NCBI GenBank assembly: GCA_017436225.1
Contig: JAFSDM010000015.1
Location: forward strand, 1 to 64,000
Origin: Clostridia bacterium
GTDB lineage: Bacteria; Bacillota; Clostridia; Oscillospirales; Acutalibacteraceae
Length of the DNA stretch: 64,000 nt
Direction: 5' to 3'
The translations under genes and the position numbers were made by a program. The notes under the pieces are model-generated. The model was not told where the DNA came from. It worked only from the letters and a program-made list of their open reading frames with translations, and did no database searches. Positions 36,185 to 45,703 of this stretch are shown here, piece by piece (position 1 is the first letter of the stretch; each line of letters begins with the position of its first letter).

Positions 36185-37405
36185 CTAAAAGGTTTTAAAA
36201 AGCTTGTTTGTGTATTCGGTTTTTCCACCAATGGGGCGCTGTAATGAAAGCGAAAAAATATCGCCTGCTTTAACCTCTAAACGGGCGAATTCCGTCGCAG
36301 TTTCGCCAAGCCGTTCAACCTCTTTAAGCGATGCAATTATTGGCAATTTGGTACGCTTTGAAACAAGAGATAAAAGCTTTGCGCCGTTTTCATTCATTCC
36401 TAAAACCCTAATGTAGGGCACGGGTTGTTTTTGAAGCTCGGCGGTAACACCAAGGTAGGACGCTAAAATAATTCTTCTTAGCCTTGCGTGGGTGTACCTT
36501 TTGGATTTTACCGACGCAAGTATTTCGTCCATAGTAGAAAAATTGTTTGCGGCAGAGATTATTCTGTTTTCCAAGCCTTCGGAAACATCAGGCGCTAAGC
36601 GTAGTTTTTCGGGGGTAATGGTCCTTAAATGAGCCACCATCGCTCTATCTAAAAGGTAGATGGATGAATAGTGCTTTTGTGATACTTCATCAGCAAAAAC
36701 CTCATATGATTTTTGCGGCATAAAGGGCTCCTTTAAATCTAAAAGACTAGGCGTTTTTCTAAGCTCTGATGCACTGCAGAATTTATCGGTGATTTCACTA
36801 CTGTCGTGTGAAACTCCAATTCGTTTTACAGCCTTAAATTCACACTTCATATTAAGGCGTTCTGCCGCTAAAATGTATTCAATTCCTAAGGTATCATTAG
36901 GATTTTGAAGTATTCTAGAGTCGGTAAGGGGCGAGATTTTTCCAAATGCGTTTTGCCTTGCCGCCGCAAAGGTAAGCCCCTTTGCAAGTTCTTCTTTTAA
37001 AGCGGCGGTAAGCTTTGGGTTGTTAAGCTGATTTGCCGCAGCTTTTAGCGTGTTTATATCACCACACTCACTGCCAAAGCAGATTGTATCAACAATTCCA
37101 AGCGAATTTAAAAGGTTTACACCGCCGTTTGCAAAGTACATTGCGGTTGAAATGCTATAGGGTAGTGGAAGCTCTAAAACCAAATCCACACCGCATAAAA
37201 CAGCCGCCTTGGCGCGGGCGAATTTTGAAATAATTGCAGGCTCGCCGCGTTGAACAAAATTTCCGCTCATAACTGCAACCGTAAGGGTATCTTTTTCTGC
37301 TTTAATTTTGTTTACAATATACTCGTGACCGTTGTGAAATGGGTTGAATTCAGCTATTATTCCGCAAATATTCAGAAAAACACCTTCTTTTGCCATTTTT
37401 TGCAT
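36185..37405 (-). CDS. tmcAL: tRNA(Met) cytidine acetate ligase (TmcAL / YlbM)
   Basis: Up to 406 residues. The nucleotidyl-transferase HxGH motif appears as FNPFHNGH close to the N-terminus, followed by MSGNFVQRGEPA, KAAVLCGVDLVLELP and FGSECGD, all diagnostic of TmcAL (YlbM). The enzyme activates acetate with ATP and acetylates the wobble C34 of elongator tRNA-Met. The start is uncertain. ATGs at 37405 and 37396 have no SD, whereas CTG 37375 has AGAAGGTG five bases upstream and would place residue 1 exactly where Bacillus YlbM starts. The outer ATG is kept here as the limit. It diverges from ackA. Confidence 0.92.
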   Translation of the reverse strand: MQKMAKEGVFLNICGIIAEFNPFHNGHEYIVNKIKAEKDTLTVAVMSGNFVQRGEPAIISKFARAKAAVLCGVDLVLELPLPYSISTAMYFANGGVNLLNSLGIVDTICFGSECGDINTLKAAANQLNNPKLTAALKEELAKGLTFAAARQNAFGKISPLTDSRILQNPNDTLGIEYILAAERLNMKCEFKAVKRIGVSHDSSEITDKFCSASELRKTPSLLDLKEPFMPQKSYEVFADEVSQKHYSSIYLLDRAMVAHLRTITPEKLRLAPDVSEGLENRIISAANNFSTMDEILASVKSKRYTHARLRRIILASYLGVTAELQKQPVPYIRVLGMNENGAKLLSLVSKRTKLPIIASLKEVERLGETATEFARLEVKAGDIFSLSLQRPIGGKTEYTNKLFKTF

Positions 37406-37424
37406 ATTTTAGTTTAAATAAGTC

Positions 37425-37453
37425 TTGAAAAAAATTACAAAATATAGTATTAT
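37425..37453 (+). promoter_or_regulatory. Sigma-A promoter for ackA
   Basis: TTGAAA (37425-37430), 17-base spacer, TATTAT (37448-37453). A small GTCGC/GCGAC hairpin (37523-37535) lies in the leader just before the SD. Confidence 0.6.
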
Positions 37454-37550
37454 AAACAATATATAAGCCTTTAATATAATACCACATTTATTGAGAAGGT
37501 GCAATAGTTTTTAAAATTTTTAGTCGCTCTGCGACGGATAGGAGTTTTTT

Positions 37551-38759
37551 ATGAAAGTTTTAGTTGTTAATGCAGGTAGTTCATCACTTAAATATCAGCT
37601 TATTGATATGTCAAACGAAAAGATGATTGCTAAAGGTAATTGTGAGCGTATTGGTGCAGATGATTCGGTTTTAACACATAAAGCTGCCGATGGTCGCAGT
37701 GTAGTTGTTGAGGAAGCTATGCCTACCCATAGCGAAGCCTTCACAAACGTTATTAAGGCTCTTACCGAAAGTGAAGCTTCGGTTATTTCATCACTAAGCG
37801 AAATTAGTGCAGTTGGCCACCGTGTTGTTCAAGGCGGTATGGGCTTTACCGAATCCTGCCTTATTAATGAAGAGGTTATTGCCGCAGTTGAAAAATTTAA
37901 TCCCTTGGCACCACTTCACAATCCTGCTAATATTCTTGGTATTCGCGCTTGTATTAAAGTGTTTGGCGAAAACGTACCTCAGGTAGCAGTTTTTGATACC
38001 TCTTTCCATTCTCATATGCCCGCAAAGGCTTATATGTACGGCGTACCTTATGAGTATTTTGAAAAATACGGTGTTCGCCGTTATGGCTTCCACGGCACAT
38101 CTCACCGCTATGTTACCGATAAGGTTGCCGAGCTTATGGGCAAGGATGTAAAGGATCTTAAAATTATCACCTGTCACCTTGGTAATGGTGCATCTATTGC
38201 TGCTGTTAACGGCGGTGTATCGGTAGATACTACTATGGGCTTTACCCCACTTGATGGATTTATTATGGGTACACGCAGCGGCTCATTAGACCCCTCTGTT
38301 GTAACCTTCATTGCTGAGAATGAGGGCAAATCTCCCGCAGAAATGGATGCTTTGCTTAACAAAAAATCAGGCGTTTTAGGTATTTCGGGCGTTTCTAATG
38401 ATAATCGCGATGTTTGTGAAGCTGCTGCTGCAGGTAATGAAAGAGCAAAGCTTGCTATTGAAATGCAAAATTATCAGATTATTAAATATATTGGTAGTTA
38501 TGTTGCTGCAATGAACGGCGTTGATGCTATTGTTTTCACAGGCGGTATTGGTGAAAACAATTACGATATTCGTGAAGCTGTTTGTGATAACTTTACTTAT
38601 CTTGGTCTTGAAATTGATAAGGAGTTCAACAAAGAACACGCACACATTAAGGGCAATAGCTACAAAATTTCTACAGATGCTTCTAAGGTTGCTGTATTTG
38701 CAGTTTCTACCGATGAAGAAATGGTTATTGCAAGAGATACTCTTGCTCTTGTAAAATAA
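37551..38759 (+). CDS. ackA: Acetate kinase
   Basis: 402 residues, typical AckA. N-terminal VLVVNAGSSSLKYQLID (phosphate 1), VGHRVVQGG, FDTSFH and YGFHGTSHRYV (catalytic His/Arg region), ITCHLGNGASIAAV, and FTGGIGENN near the C-terminus. It converts acetyl phosphate plus ADP to acetate plus ATP, the main substrate-level phosphorylation of acetogenic fermentation. Its usual partner pta is not in the window. SD AGGAG. galK follows after 19 bases, so some co-transcription is possible. Confidence 0.98.
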   Translation: MKVLVVNAGSSSLKYQLIDMSNEKMIAKGNCERIGADDSVLTHKAADGRSVVVEEAMPTHSEAFTNVIKALTESEASVISSLSEISAVGHRVVQGGMGFTESCLINEEVIAAVEKFNPLAPLHNPANILGIRACIKVFGENVPQVAVFDTSFHSHMPAKAYMYGVPYEYFEKYGVRRYGFHGTSHRYVTDKVAELMGKDVKDLKIITCHLGNGASIAAVNGGVSVDTTMGFTPLDGFIMGTRSGSLDPSVVTFIAENEGKSPAEMDALLNKKSGVLGISGVSNDNRDVCEAAAAGNERAKLAIEMQNYQIIKYIGSYVAAMNGVDAIVFTGGIGENNYDIREAVCDNFTYLGLEIDKEFNKEHAHIKGNSYKISTDASKVAVFAVSTDEEMVIARDTLALVK

Positions 38760-38778
38760 TTTAAAAAGGGTTTGCTTT

Positions 38779-40056
38779 ATGTTTTTAAATGAACTTCGTT
38801 TAGCTATAAAATCGGGCGGGTATGATAAGGATTTTGAGATTTTATATCGCAATGCAAATGATGCTCGTTTCAGATATTTAAAGGCAACAGATGAATTTGA
38901 AAAGCTCTATGGCGATGCAGATGTTAATTTGTTTTCTGCACCCGGTCGTACCGAGGTGGGCGGTAATCATACCGACCATCAGCACGGTAGAGTTTTGGCG
39001 GGCAGCGTTAATTTAGATGTTATTGCCGTGGCTGCCAAAAATAATGATAACATCGTTCGTATTAAGTCCGAAGGCTATGATATGGATGTTATTGATTTAA
39101 ACCAGTTAGATGTTGTTAAGTCTGAAGAAGGCAAAGCAATTTCGCTTATTCGCGGTATGTGCGCGTTTGTTAAAGAATTAGGCTTTGAAATCGGCGGATT
39201 TAATGCATACACCACCTCTAATGTTTTAAAGGGCTCGGGACTTTCCTCCTCTGCGGCTTTTGAGGTGTTAATAGGTGTTATTTTAAATCATCTGTTTAAT
39301 AATGGTGAAATTAGCGCCGTTGAAATAGCTAAATTAGCTCAAAAGGCTGAAAATGTTTATTTTGGTAAGCCTTGCGGTCTTATGGATCAAATGGCAAGCT
39401 CTGTTGGCGGTTTTACAGCCATAGATTTTGCCGACCCTAAAAATCCTGTTATTGAAAAAATTGAGTTTGATTTGGCATCCCAAAATCATTCCCTCTGCAT
39501 TGTTAATACAGGTGGCAATCACGCCGATTTAACAGATGATTATGCAAAAATCACCGAGGAAATGCATTCGGTTGCGAACGCTTTAGGCGAGGAATATTTG
39601 CGTGATATAAACGAAAAAGAATTTTTCTCAAAGCTTTCCTCCCTCAGACAGGATTTTTCTGACCGAGCATTACTTCGAACAATGCATTTCATTTCTGAAA
39701 ATGCGTTGGTGGTTGAGCAGAAAAAAGCCTTACAGGAAAACAGATTTGAAGATTTCCTTTCTATGATTAGTAAGTCGGGAAATTCTTCCTTTAAGTATTT
39801 ACAAAATGTATATTCAAGTAAATCACCCTATGAGCAAGGCATTTCCTTAGCTCTTGCCGTAACCGAGCGCTTTTTAAATTCAAAAGGCGCCCACAGGGTT
39901 CACGGCGGTGGCTTTGCAGGAACAATCCAAGCTTTCGTTCCTAATGATATTCTTGAAGATTATAAAAACACTATTGAGTCCGTTTTCGGGGAAGGAAGCT
40001 GTTATGTGCTTAACATTCGCCCTGTTGGTGGATATGCCCTTACCTTAAAAGGCTAA
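38779..40056 (+). CDS. galK: Galactokinase
   Basis: 425 residues, GHMP kinase family. SAPGRTEVGGNHTDHQHG is the galactokinase signature near residues 54-71, with LKGSGLSSSAAFEV the ATP loop, CGLMDQMASSVGG the catalytic Asp region, and RVHGGGFAGTIQAF motif 3. It phosphorylates galactose at C1 for the Leloir pathway; galT, the next enzyme, is encoded 0.8 kb downstream behind a DUF554 gene. The extra ~35 N-terminal residues are common in clostridial GalK. SD AAAAGGG. No galE or galM is visible nearby. Confidence 0.95.
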   Translation: MFLNELRLAIKSGGYDKDFEILYRNANDARFRYLKATDEFEKLYGDADVNLFSAPGRTEVGGNHTDHQHGRVLAGSVNLDVIAVAAKNNDNIVRIKSEGYDMDVIDLNQLDVVKSEEGKAISLIRGMCAFVKELGFEIGGFNAYTTSNVLKGSGLSSSAAFEVLIGVILNHLFNNGEISAVEIAKLAQKAENVYFGKPCGLMDQMASSVGGFTAIDFADPKNPVIEKIEFDLASQNHSLCIVNTGGNHADLTDDYAKITEEMHSVANALGEEYLRDINEKEFFSKLSSLRQDFSDRALLRTMHFISENALVVEQKKALQENRFEDFLSMISKSGNSSFKYLQNVYSSKSPYEQGISLALAVTERFLNSKGAHRVHGGGFAGTIQAFVPNDILEDYKNTIESVFGEGSCYVLNIRPVGGYALTLKG

Positions 40057-40072
40057 TTTGAAATTTATTTTT

Positions 40073-40110
40073 GTACAATCCGAAGTTGTTTTTTCATCTT
40101 CGGATTGTAC
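40073..40110 (+). other. Stable intercistronic hairpin between galK and DUF554
   Basis: Perfect 13-bp arms GTACAATCCGAAG (40073-40085) and CTTCGGATTGTAC (40098-40110) enclose a T-rich loop. No T-run follows on either strand, so it looks more like an RNA-stability or processing element than an intrinsic terminator. Confidence 0.6.
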
Positions 40111-40131
40111 TGTTGAAAGAAGAACTTTAAA

Positions 40132-40857
40132 ATGATTGGTTTAGGTACTATAATTAACGTTTTTGCCATAATTATTGGCGCAACGGTTGGCATCTTGTTA
40201 CATAAAATAATTCCAACACGACTTCAAAATACCGTAACCTCGGCAGTAGGACTTTCGGTTTGTTTTGTTGGAATTTCGGGTGTTGTTTCAAAAATGCTTG
40301 TGTCAAATAATGGTGTGTTTGAAACTAAAGACACAATGTTAATGGTAGCATCTCTTGTTATCGGTGCTTTTATTGGTGAACTGTTTAATATAGAAAAGCA
40401 GCTTGAAAGATTTGGTAACTTTTGCAAAAGTCATATTAAATCCAAAAAGGAAAATGCAAGATTTACCGAAGGCTTTGTTTCTTCATCGCTTTTATTCTGT
40501 GTTGGTGCTATGGCTATTGTTGGTTCGCTTGAAGATGGTCTTACAGGCAATTATACAACCCTTTTTGCTAAATCGTTAATGGATGGTACTGTTTCAATCT
40601 TTTTCGCTGCTTCAATGGGAGCAGGTGTTTATTTATCGGTGCTTCCGATAGCGATTTATCAAGGTGGAATAACCATTTTAGCAGGCGTTATTAAGCCATA
40701 TTTAAGTACAGTTTTAATTGATCAGCTATCTTTGGTTGGCTCAGTTTTAATTTTCGCAATTGGTTTAAATATGTGTGCAAACACAAAAATCAAAATAGGT
40801 AATCTTTTACCTGCGGTTTTGGTTCCAATTGTTTATAACATAATTGTAAGTATTTGA
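40132..40857 (+). CDS. DUF554 family membrane protein (YdfK-like)
   Basis: 241 residues with about six hydrophobic helices. GLGTIINVFAIIIGATVGILLHK and the later VLPIAIYQGGITILAGVI resemble the DUF554/YdfK family: an N-terminal glycine-rich helix and a duplicated '.fvG..a..Gsl.dgl.g' region, here FCVGAMAIVGSLEDGLTGN. Function is unknown; transport or membrane-signal roles have been guessed for the family but not shown. It separates galK from galT, and galT follows within 15 bases with SD GAGGAG. No obvious link to galactose use; it could be an unrelated insertion in the operon. Weak SD. Confidence 0.85.
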   Translation: MIGLGTIINVFAIIIGATVGILLHKIIPTRLQNTVTSAVGLSVCFVGISGVVSKMLVSNNGVFETKDTMLMVASLVIGAFIGELFNIEKQLERFGNFCKSHIKSKKENARFTEGFVSSSLLFCVGAMAIVGSLEDGLTGNYTTLFAKSLMDGTVSIFFAASMGAGVYLSVLPIAIYQGGITILAGVIKPYLSTVLIDQLSLVGSVLIFAIGLNMCANTKIKIGNLLPAVLVPIVYNIIVSI

Positions 40858-40872
40858 TTGCGAGGAGTTATT

Positions 40873-42252
40873 ATGATTAATTCTTATTTATCAGAACTTT
40901 TAGATTATGCCATAGAGCGTAATATGATTGAAAAAGTTGATGAAACTTATGCAGTAAATCGCGTTTTAAATTTAATTGGTGGCGAGTCTTTTGAAAGAAA
41001 AGAGTACCAAAAGCATAGCAACATTGAAGAAATTTTAAGCGGTATTTTGGATTACGCCTTTGAAAAAGGCAAGCTTGAAATGAATACAACAACTTATAGG
41101 GATATTTTATCTGCCGATATTATGGATATTTTTACATCTATCCCTTCGGTTTTATATAATAAATATTTTGAAAAATATAATAGTTCTCCAAAAGAAGCAA
41201 CAGATTATTTTTATGCTCTTTCGCAAAATAATAACTACATTATGCGTGAAAGAATTAATAAAAACATCGTTTGGAAAACTAATGTTGAGGGTTATGGAGA
41301 AATAGATCTTTCTATTAACCTTTCAAAACCCGAAAAGGACCCCAAAGAAATTGCTCTTGCAAAGCTTTCCAAGCAAAGCGGTTATCCTAAATGCTTGCTT
41401 TGTAAAGAAAATGTTGGATTTGAAGGTAATGTTTCGCATCCTCCAAGAGCCAATCACAGAATTATTCCAATAACCTTATCGGGTGAGCAGTGGTATTTTC
41501 AGTATTCACCCTACGGATATTTTAACGAACACTGTATTCTTTTGCACGGCGAACACGAACCAATGAAGATTACTCGCAAAACCTTTGAAAGGCTTATTGG
41601 TTTTGTAGAGCAGTATCCCCACTATTTTATGGGCTCAAATGCGGGACTTCCAATAGTCGGCGGTTCAATTTTAACCCACGACCATTACCAAGGTGGTAAT
41701 TATGAATTCCCCTGTGCAAAAGCAGATTTTAGATTTAAGGTTAAGTTTGACGGTTTTGATGATATTGAAGCAGGTGTAGTTAATTGGATTTTATCCACAA
41801 TTAGAATTATAGGTGAGGATAAAGAAAGAGTTATTGAGCTTGCTGATAAAATCAATGAGGCTTGGAAAAACTTTACCAGTGAAGAAAATGGGGTTTTGGC
41901 TTTTACCGATGAACCACACAATGCTATAACACCAATCGCAAGAAAACGTAACGGCAAGTTTGAAATGGATCTTATTCTTCGTAATAATCGCACAAGCGAT
42001 GAGCATCCATATGGTATTTTCCACGCGCATGAGGAATACCACTACATAAAAAAGGAAAATATAGGTCTTATTGAAGCAATGGGACTTGCCGTTTTACCGC
42101 CCAGACTAACCACACAGTTTGGTGAGCTTACCGATGAAATAAAAAATGATATTGGACAGGTTTTTGGTAAAATTCTTGAAAACTGTGCAGTATTTAAAAA
42201 TAATGAGGTAGGTAATAAGGGTATTTTAGAATTTATTTCTACTGTTAAATAA
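40873..42252 (+). CDS. galT: UDP-glucose--hexose-1-phosphate uridylyltransferase (class II GalT)
   Basis: 459 residues from ATG 40873, chosen because SD GAGGAG (40862-40867) stands six bases ahead; the frame extends five codons farther to a TTG. The long form, CLLCKENVGFEG, and THDHYQGG (the HxHxQ nucleotidyl-His motif) identify the Firmicute class II GalT rather than the shorter E. coli type. It swaps UMP between UDP-glucose and galactose-1-phosphate after GalK. Later motifs: NAITPIARKR, and HAHEEYHYIKKENIGLIEAMG near the C-terminus. Confidence 0.95.
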   Translation: MINSYLSELLDYAIERNMIEKVDETYAVNRVLNLIGGESFERKEYQKHSNIEEILSGILDYAFEKGKLEMNTTTYRDILSADIMDIFTSIPSVLYNKYFEKYNSSPKEATDYFYALSQNNNYIMRERINKNIVWKTNVEGYGEIDLSINLSKPEKDPKEIALAKLSKQSGYPKCLLCKENVGFEGNVSHPPRANHRIIPITLSGEQWYFQYSPYGYFNEHCILLHGEHEPMKITRKTFERLIGFVEQYPHYFMGSNAGLPIVGGSILTHDHYQGGNYEFPCAKADFRFKVKFDGFDDIEAGVVNWILSTIRIIGEDKERVIELADKINEAWKNFTSEENGVLAFTDEPHNAITPIARKRNGKFEMDLILRNNRTSDEHPYGIFHAHEEYHYIKKENIGLIEAMGLAVLPPRLTTQFGELTDEIKNDIGQVFGKILENCAVFKNNEVGNKGILEFISTVK

Positions 42253-42285
42253 AATTATATAGCATAAAAATGGAGGCTATTTAAA

Positions 42286-43461
42286 ATGGATATTAAACAA
42301 AAAGCACTTGATTTACATTATGAGTGGAAAGGCAAAATTGAAGTAACTCCAAGAGCAAGGGTTACTAACAAGGAAGAACTTTCCGTAGCATATACACCGG
42401 GTGTTGCAGAGCCTTGTATGGCAATTCATCACGATTATAATAAATCCTTTGACCTTACCGCAAGGCATAATCTGGTTGCAGTTATTACAGATGGTACAGC
42501 TGTTTTGGGTCTTGGTGATATCGGTCCCGAAGCAGGTATGCCCGTTATGGAGGGAAAATGCGTTCTATTTAAAGAGTTTGCAGGCGTAGATGCTTTCCCA
42601 ATTTGTATTCGCTCTAAAGATGTAGATGAAATTGTAAGAACCATTTATCTCATTTCGGGTAGCTTTGGTGGTATAAATCTTGAGGATATTGCCGCACCTC
42701 GTTGCTTTGAAATAGAGCGCAGACTTAAAGAAATTTGTGATATTCCTGTTTTCCACGATGATCAGCACGGCACTGCCGTTGTTGTTGGCGCAGCGCTTTT
42801 AAACGCTTTAAAGGTGGTTAAAAAGGATATCGGCGCCATTAAATGTGTTATTAACGGCGCGGGTTCTGCAGGCACCGCAATTGCAAAGCATTTGATGAAT
42901 CTCGGCGTTAAAAATATTGTTATGTGTGATATTTTCGGCGTTATTTGTAAGGGCGATGAGTCGCTTTCTCCCGCCCACGCCGAGCTTTCCGAAATCACCA
43001 ATCCCAATATGGAAAAGGGCGATTTGAAATCTGCTATTGCAGGTGCCGATGTTTTTATTGGCGTTTCTGCTCCTAATATTGTTGATGAAGAAATGATTAA
43101 GAGTATGGCGGATAATTCTATCGTGTTCCCAATGGCAAATCCCGTTCCCGAAATTATGCCTGATTTAGCAAAAGCTGCAGGCGCAAGGGTAGTTGGTACA
43201 GGACGTTCCGACTTTGCTAACCAAATTAACAATGTTTCTGCCTTCCCCGGTATTTTTAGAGGCGCTTTAGACGTCAGGGCATCTGAAATTAATGAAGAAA
43301 TGAAAAAAGCCGCATCATTTGCTATTGCAGAATTAGTAAGCGATGATGAGCTTAATGAAGAGTATATACTTCCTGTTGCTTTTGATAAACGTATTGGTAA
43401 AGCGGTTGCCAAGGCAGTTTCTGAAGCCGCAATTAAAACAGGTGTAGCAAGAATTAAATAA
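42286..43461 (+). CDS. NAD(P)-dependent malic enzyme (short bacterial type)
   Basis: 391 residues. Motifs include [16 protein letters not shown] [53 protein letters not shown] (metal/substrate site) and [11 protein letters not shown] (dinucleotide loop). It decarboxylates malate to pyruvate with reduction of NAD(P). It lacks the C-terminal phosphotransacetylase-like domain of large MaeB, as usual for Firmicutes. It heads a run of five closely spaced + strand genes (malic enzyme, aminotransferase, trpS, unknown toroid enzyme, holB). SD GGAGG. Confidence 0.95.
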   Translation: MDIKQKALDLHYEWKGKIEVTPRARVTNKEELSVAYTPGVAEPCMAIHHDYNKSFDLTARHNLVAVITDGTAVLGLGDIGPEAGMPVMEGKCVLFKEFAGVDAFPICIRSKDVDEIVRTIYLISGSFGGINLEDIAAPRCFEIERRLKEICDIPVFHDDQHGTAVVVGAALLNALKVVKKDIGAIKCVINGAGSAGTAIAKHLMNLGVKNIVMCDIFGVICKGDESLSPAHAELSEITNPNMEKGDLKSAIAGADVFIGVSAPNIVDEEMIKSMADNSIVFPMANPVPEIMPDLAKAAGARVVGTGRSDFANQINNVSAFPGIFRGALDVRASEINEEMKKAASFAIAELVSDDELNEEYILPVAFDKRIGKAVAKAVSEAAIKTGVARIK

Positions 43462-43492
43462 AATTATTTAGCGTTTTTTAAGAGGTCTTTTT

Positions 43493-44671
43493 ATGAATTA
43501 TACATTTGCAGATAATATAAGGGCACTTAAGCCTTCGGCTATTCGTGAAATTTTAAAGCTTTCATCACAGCCGGGAATTATTCCTTTTTCTGCGGGCAAT
43601 CCCGCAACCGATGCATTCCCCGCAAAAGAGATTGCAGAGATTTCAAATTCAATATTAACTACTAATCCCGCTGTTGCGCTTCAGTACTCCACTACTGAGG
43701 GCTACACCCCCTTAAGGGAGTGTATGGCTGATTATATGCAGAAAAAATATTCTGTTGGCGGTGAGGAGGATGATATCCTTATCACCTCGGGAGCGCAACA
43801 GGTTATGAACCTTGTTACCAAGGTTTTTGTAAATACAGGTGACACCATAATTTGTGAGGACCCAAGCTTTATTGGTTCCTTAAACGCTTTTCGTTCCTTT
43901 GGCGCTAATTTGGTTGGCGTGCCTATAGAAGCAGACGGAATTGATTTAAATGCCCTTGAAAATGCTATTAAAACCAGTAAAAATGTTAGATTTTTATATA
44001 CAATTCCAAACTTTCAAAATCCAAGCGGCATTACAATGTCTTACCAAAAGCGCAAATCGGTTTATGAGCTTTGTAAAAAATACGGCGTTCTTATTTTAGA
44101 GGATAACCCTTACGGCGAAATTCGTTTTTCGGGTGAGGATATCCCCACTATTAAATCAATGGATACCGATGGAATTGTTATTTATGCGGGTTCTTTTTCT
44201 AAGGTGCTTTCACCGGGAATGCGCGTTGGCTACGCTATTGCAAATAAGCAAATTATTGCAAAGCTTACTGTTTGTAAGCAAACCGATGATGTTCATACAA
44301 CCCTTTGGTCTCAGATTGTGTCGCATAAGTTCCTAACTGAGTATGATTTTGAAAAGCATCTTGAAAAAATTCGTGACATTTATCGCCGCAAGGCTAATTT
44401 ATGTATGAAGCTTGCAGATGAGCATTTAAAACCAATGGTTGATTATTATCCTGTCGAGGGCGGACTGTTTTTATGGTGCAAGCTTCCGCATGGTATGGAT
44501 ATGATGGATTTTACTATGAAAGCCTTAGAAAATAAGGTTGCCGTTGTTCCCGGTACCGCATTTTCTGTTGATACTTCCGCAAAATCCGACCGTTTTAGAA
44601 TTAATTATTCCACACCTTCTGATGAGCAGATTATAAACGGTATGGAAATTTTAGGCAAAATATTAAAATAA
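43493..44671 (+). CDS. PLP-dependent fold-type I aminotransferase (2-aminoadipate/aromatic type)
   Basis: 392 residues. QYSTTEGYTPLRE, LITSGAQQVMNLV, YTIPNFQNPSGI, EDNPYGEIRF and the PLP-lysine motif SFSKVLSPGMRVGY define the LysN/KAT/MocR-like aminotransferase subgroup, without the DNA-binding domain of MocR. It would transaminate amino acids such as 2-aminoadipate, branched-chain or aromatic substrates; the specificity cannot be read. It starts 31 bases after the malic enzyme (SD AGAGG) and is 15 bases from trpS. Confidence 0.9.
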   Translation: MNYTFADNIRALKPSAIREILKLSSQPGIIPFSAGNPATDAFPAKEIAEISNSILTTNPAVALQYSTTEGYTPLRECMADYMQKKYSVGGEEDDILITSGAQQVMNLVTKVFVNTGDTIICEDPSFIGSLNAFRSFGANLVGVPIEADGIDLNALENAIKTSKNVRFLYTIPNFQNPSGITMSYQKRKSVYELCKKYGVLILEDNPYGEIRFSGEDIPTIKSMDTDGIVIYAGSFSKVLSPGMRVGYAIANKQIIAKLTVCKQTDDVHTTLWSQIVSHKFLTEYDFEKHLEKIRDIYRRKANLCMKLADEHLKPMVDYYPVEGGLFLWCKLPHGMDMMDFTMKALENKVAVVPGTAFSVDTSAKSDRFRINYSTPSDEQIINGMEILGKILK

Positions 44672-44686
44672 ATCTCGGAGGCTATT

Positions 44687-45691
44687 ATGAGCGAAGAATT
44701 TGTTGCAAAAAAAAGAGTATTTAGCGCTATTCAGCCTAGCGGTATGCTTACCTTGGGTAACTATTTAGGCGCTTTAAAAAATTGGAAGGCTATGACCGAT
44801 GAATTCGAGTGCATTTATTCGGTTGCAGATTTACACGCTATTACCGTACGTCAGGAGCCTGCCGCTTTTAGGAAACAAATTTATAATACCTGTGCAGTTT
44901 TACTTGCCATTGGTTTGGATCCTAAAGACGTTACACTTTTTGTGCAGTCACACGTTGCAGAGCATTCTCAGCTTTCGTGGCTCCTTAGCTGTTATACACA
45001 GTTTGGTGAGCTTTCTCGTATGACTCAGTTTAAGGATAAATCTGCAAAGCACGCCGATAACGTTAATCTTGGTTTATTCGGCTATCCAACCCTTATGGCG
45101 GCAGATATTTTACTCTATCAGCCCGATTTTGTTCCCGTAGGCGCTGACCAAAAGCAGCATTTAGAGCTTACTCGCGACGTTGCAACCCGTTTTAATCACA
45201 TTTACGGTGACGTATTTAAAATCCCCGAGCCGTATATTCCAAAGGTTGGCGCAAGGGTAATGTCCCTTCAGGACCCAACTGCAAAAATGTCAAAATCTGA
45301 TGCTAACGTTAACGCTTGGGTTGCTATTTTAGATAAGCCCGAGGATATTATGCGTAAATTCAAAAAAGCCGTTACCGATAGCGAAAATAAGGTCGCAGTT
45401 GGTGAGGGCCGTGACGGAATAAATAACCTTATCGGTATTTATTCTGCCGTTACAGGCAAAACTGCCGACGAGGTTGCCGCAGAGTTTGAAAATAAAGGCT
45501 ATGGTGATTTCAAAATGGCGGTTGGTGAAGCCGTTGTTGAAGAGCTTCGCCCCGTTCGTGAGCGCTTTGATACCTTCATCGCCGACAAAAAACAACTCGA
45601 GGATATATATCACGAGGGAGCAGAAAAAGCTGAATATCTAGCTCGCAGAACGGTATCAAAGGTTATGAAGAAAATTGGATTTATTAAATAA
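44687..45691 (+). CDS. trpS: Tryptophanyl-tRNA synthetase
   Basis: 334 residues, class I TrpRS. The HIGH-like signature is SGMLTLGNYLGALKNW (TxGN form) and the KMSKS-like loop is AKMSKSDANVNAW. The middle contains YPTLMAADILLYQ and VPVGADQKQHLELTRD, both TrpRS-specific. SD CGGAGG is strong. No T-box leader precedes it, since the upstream gene ends 15 bases away, so regulation by tRNA-Trp at this site is unlikely. Confidence 0.97.
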   Translation: MSEEFVAKKRVFSAIQPSGMLTLGNYLGALKNWKAMTDEFECIYSVADLHAITVRQEPAAFRKQIYNTCAVLLAIGLDPKDVTLFVQSHVAEHSQLSWLLSCYTQFGELSRMTQFKDKSAKHADNVNLGLFGYPTLMAADILLYQPDFVPVGADQKQHLELTRDVATRFNHIYGDVFKIPEPYIPKVGARVMSLQDPTAKMSKSDANVNAWVAILDKPEDIMRKFKKAVTDSENKVAVGEGRDGINNLIGIYSAVTGKTADEVAAEFENKGYGDFKMAVGEAVVEELRPVRERFDTFIADKKQLEDIYHEGAEKAEYLARRTVSKVMKKIGFIK

Positions 45692-45703
45692 GAGGCGTGT
45701 GTT

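Noticed and set aside
42762..43412. Long open frame (216 codons) on the - strand across the malic enzyme gene
   Set aside because: It is antisense to a gene with clear motifs, has no SD and gives a low-complexity Ser/Ala/Ile protein; a composition shadow.
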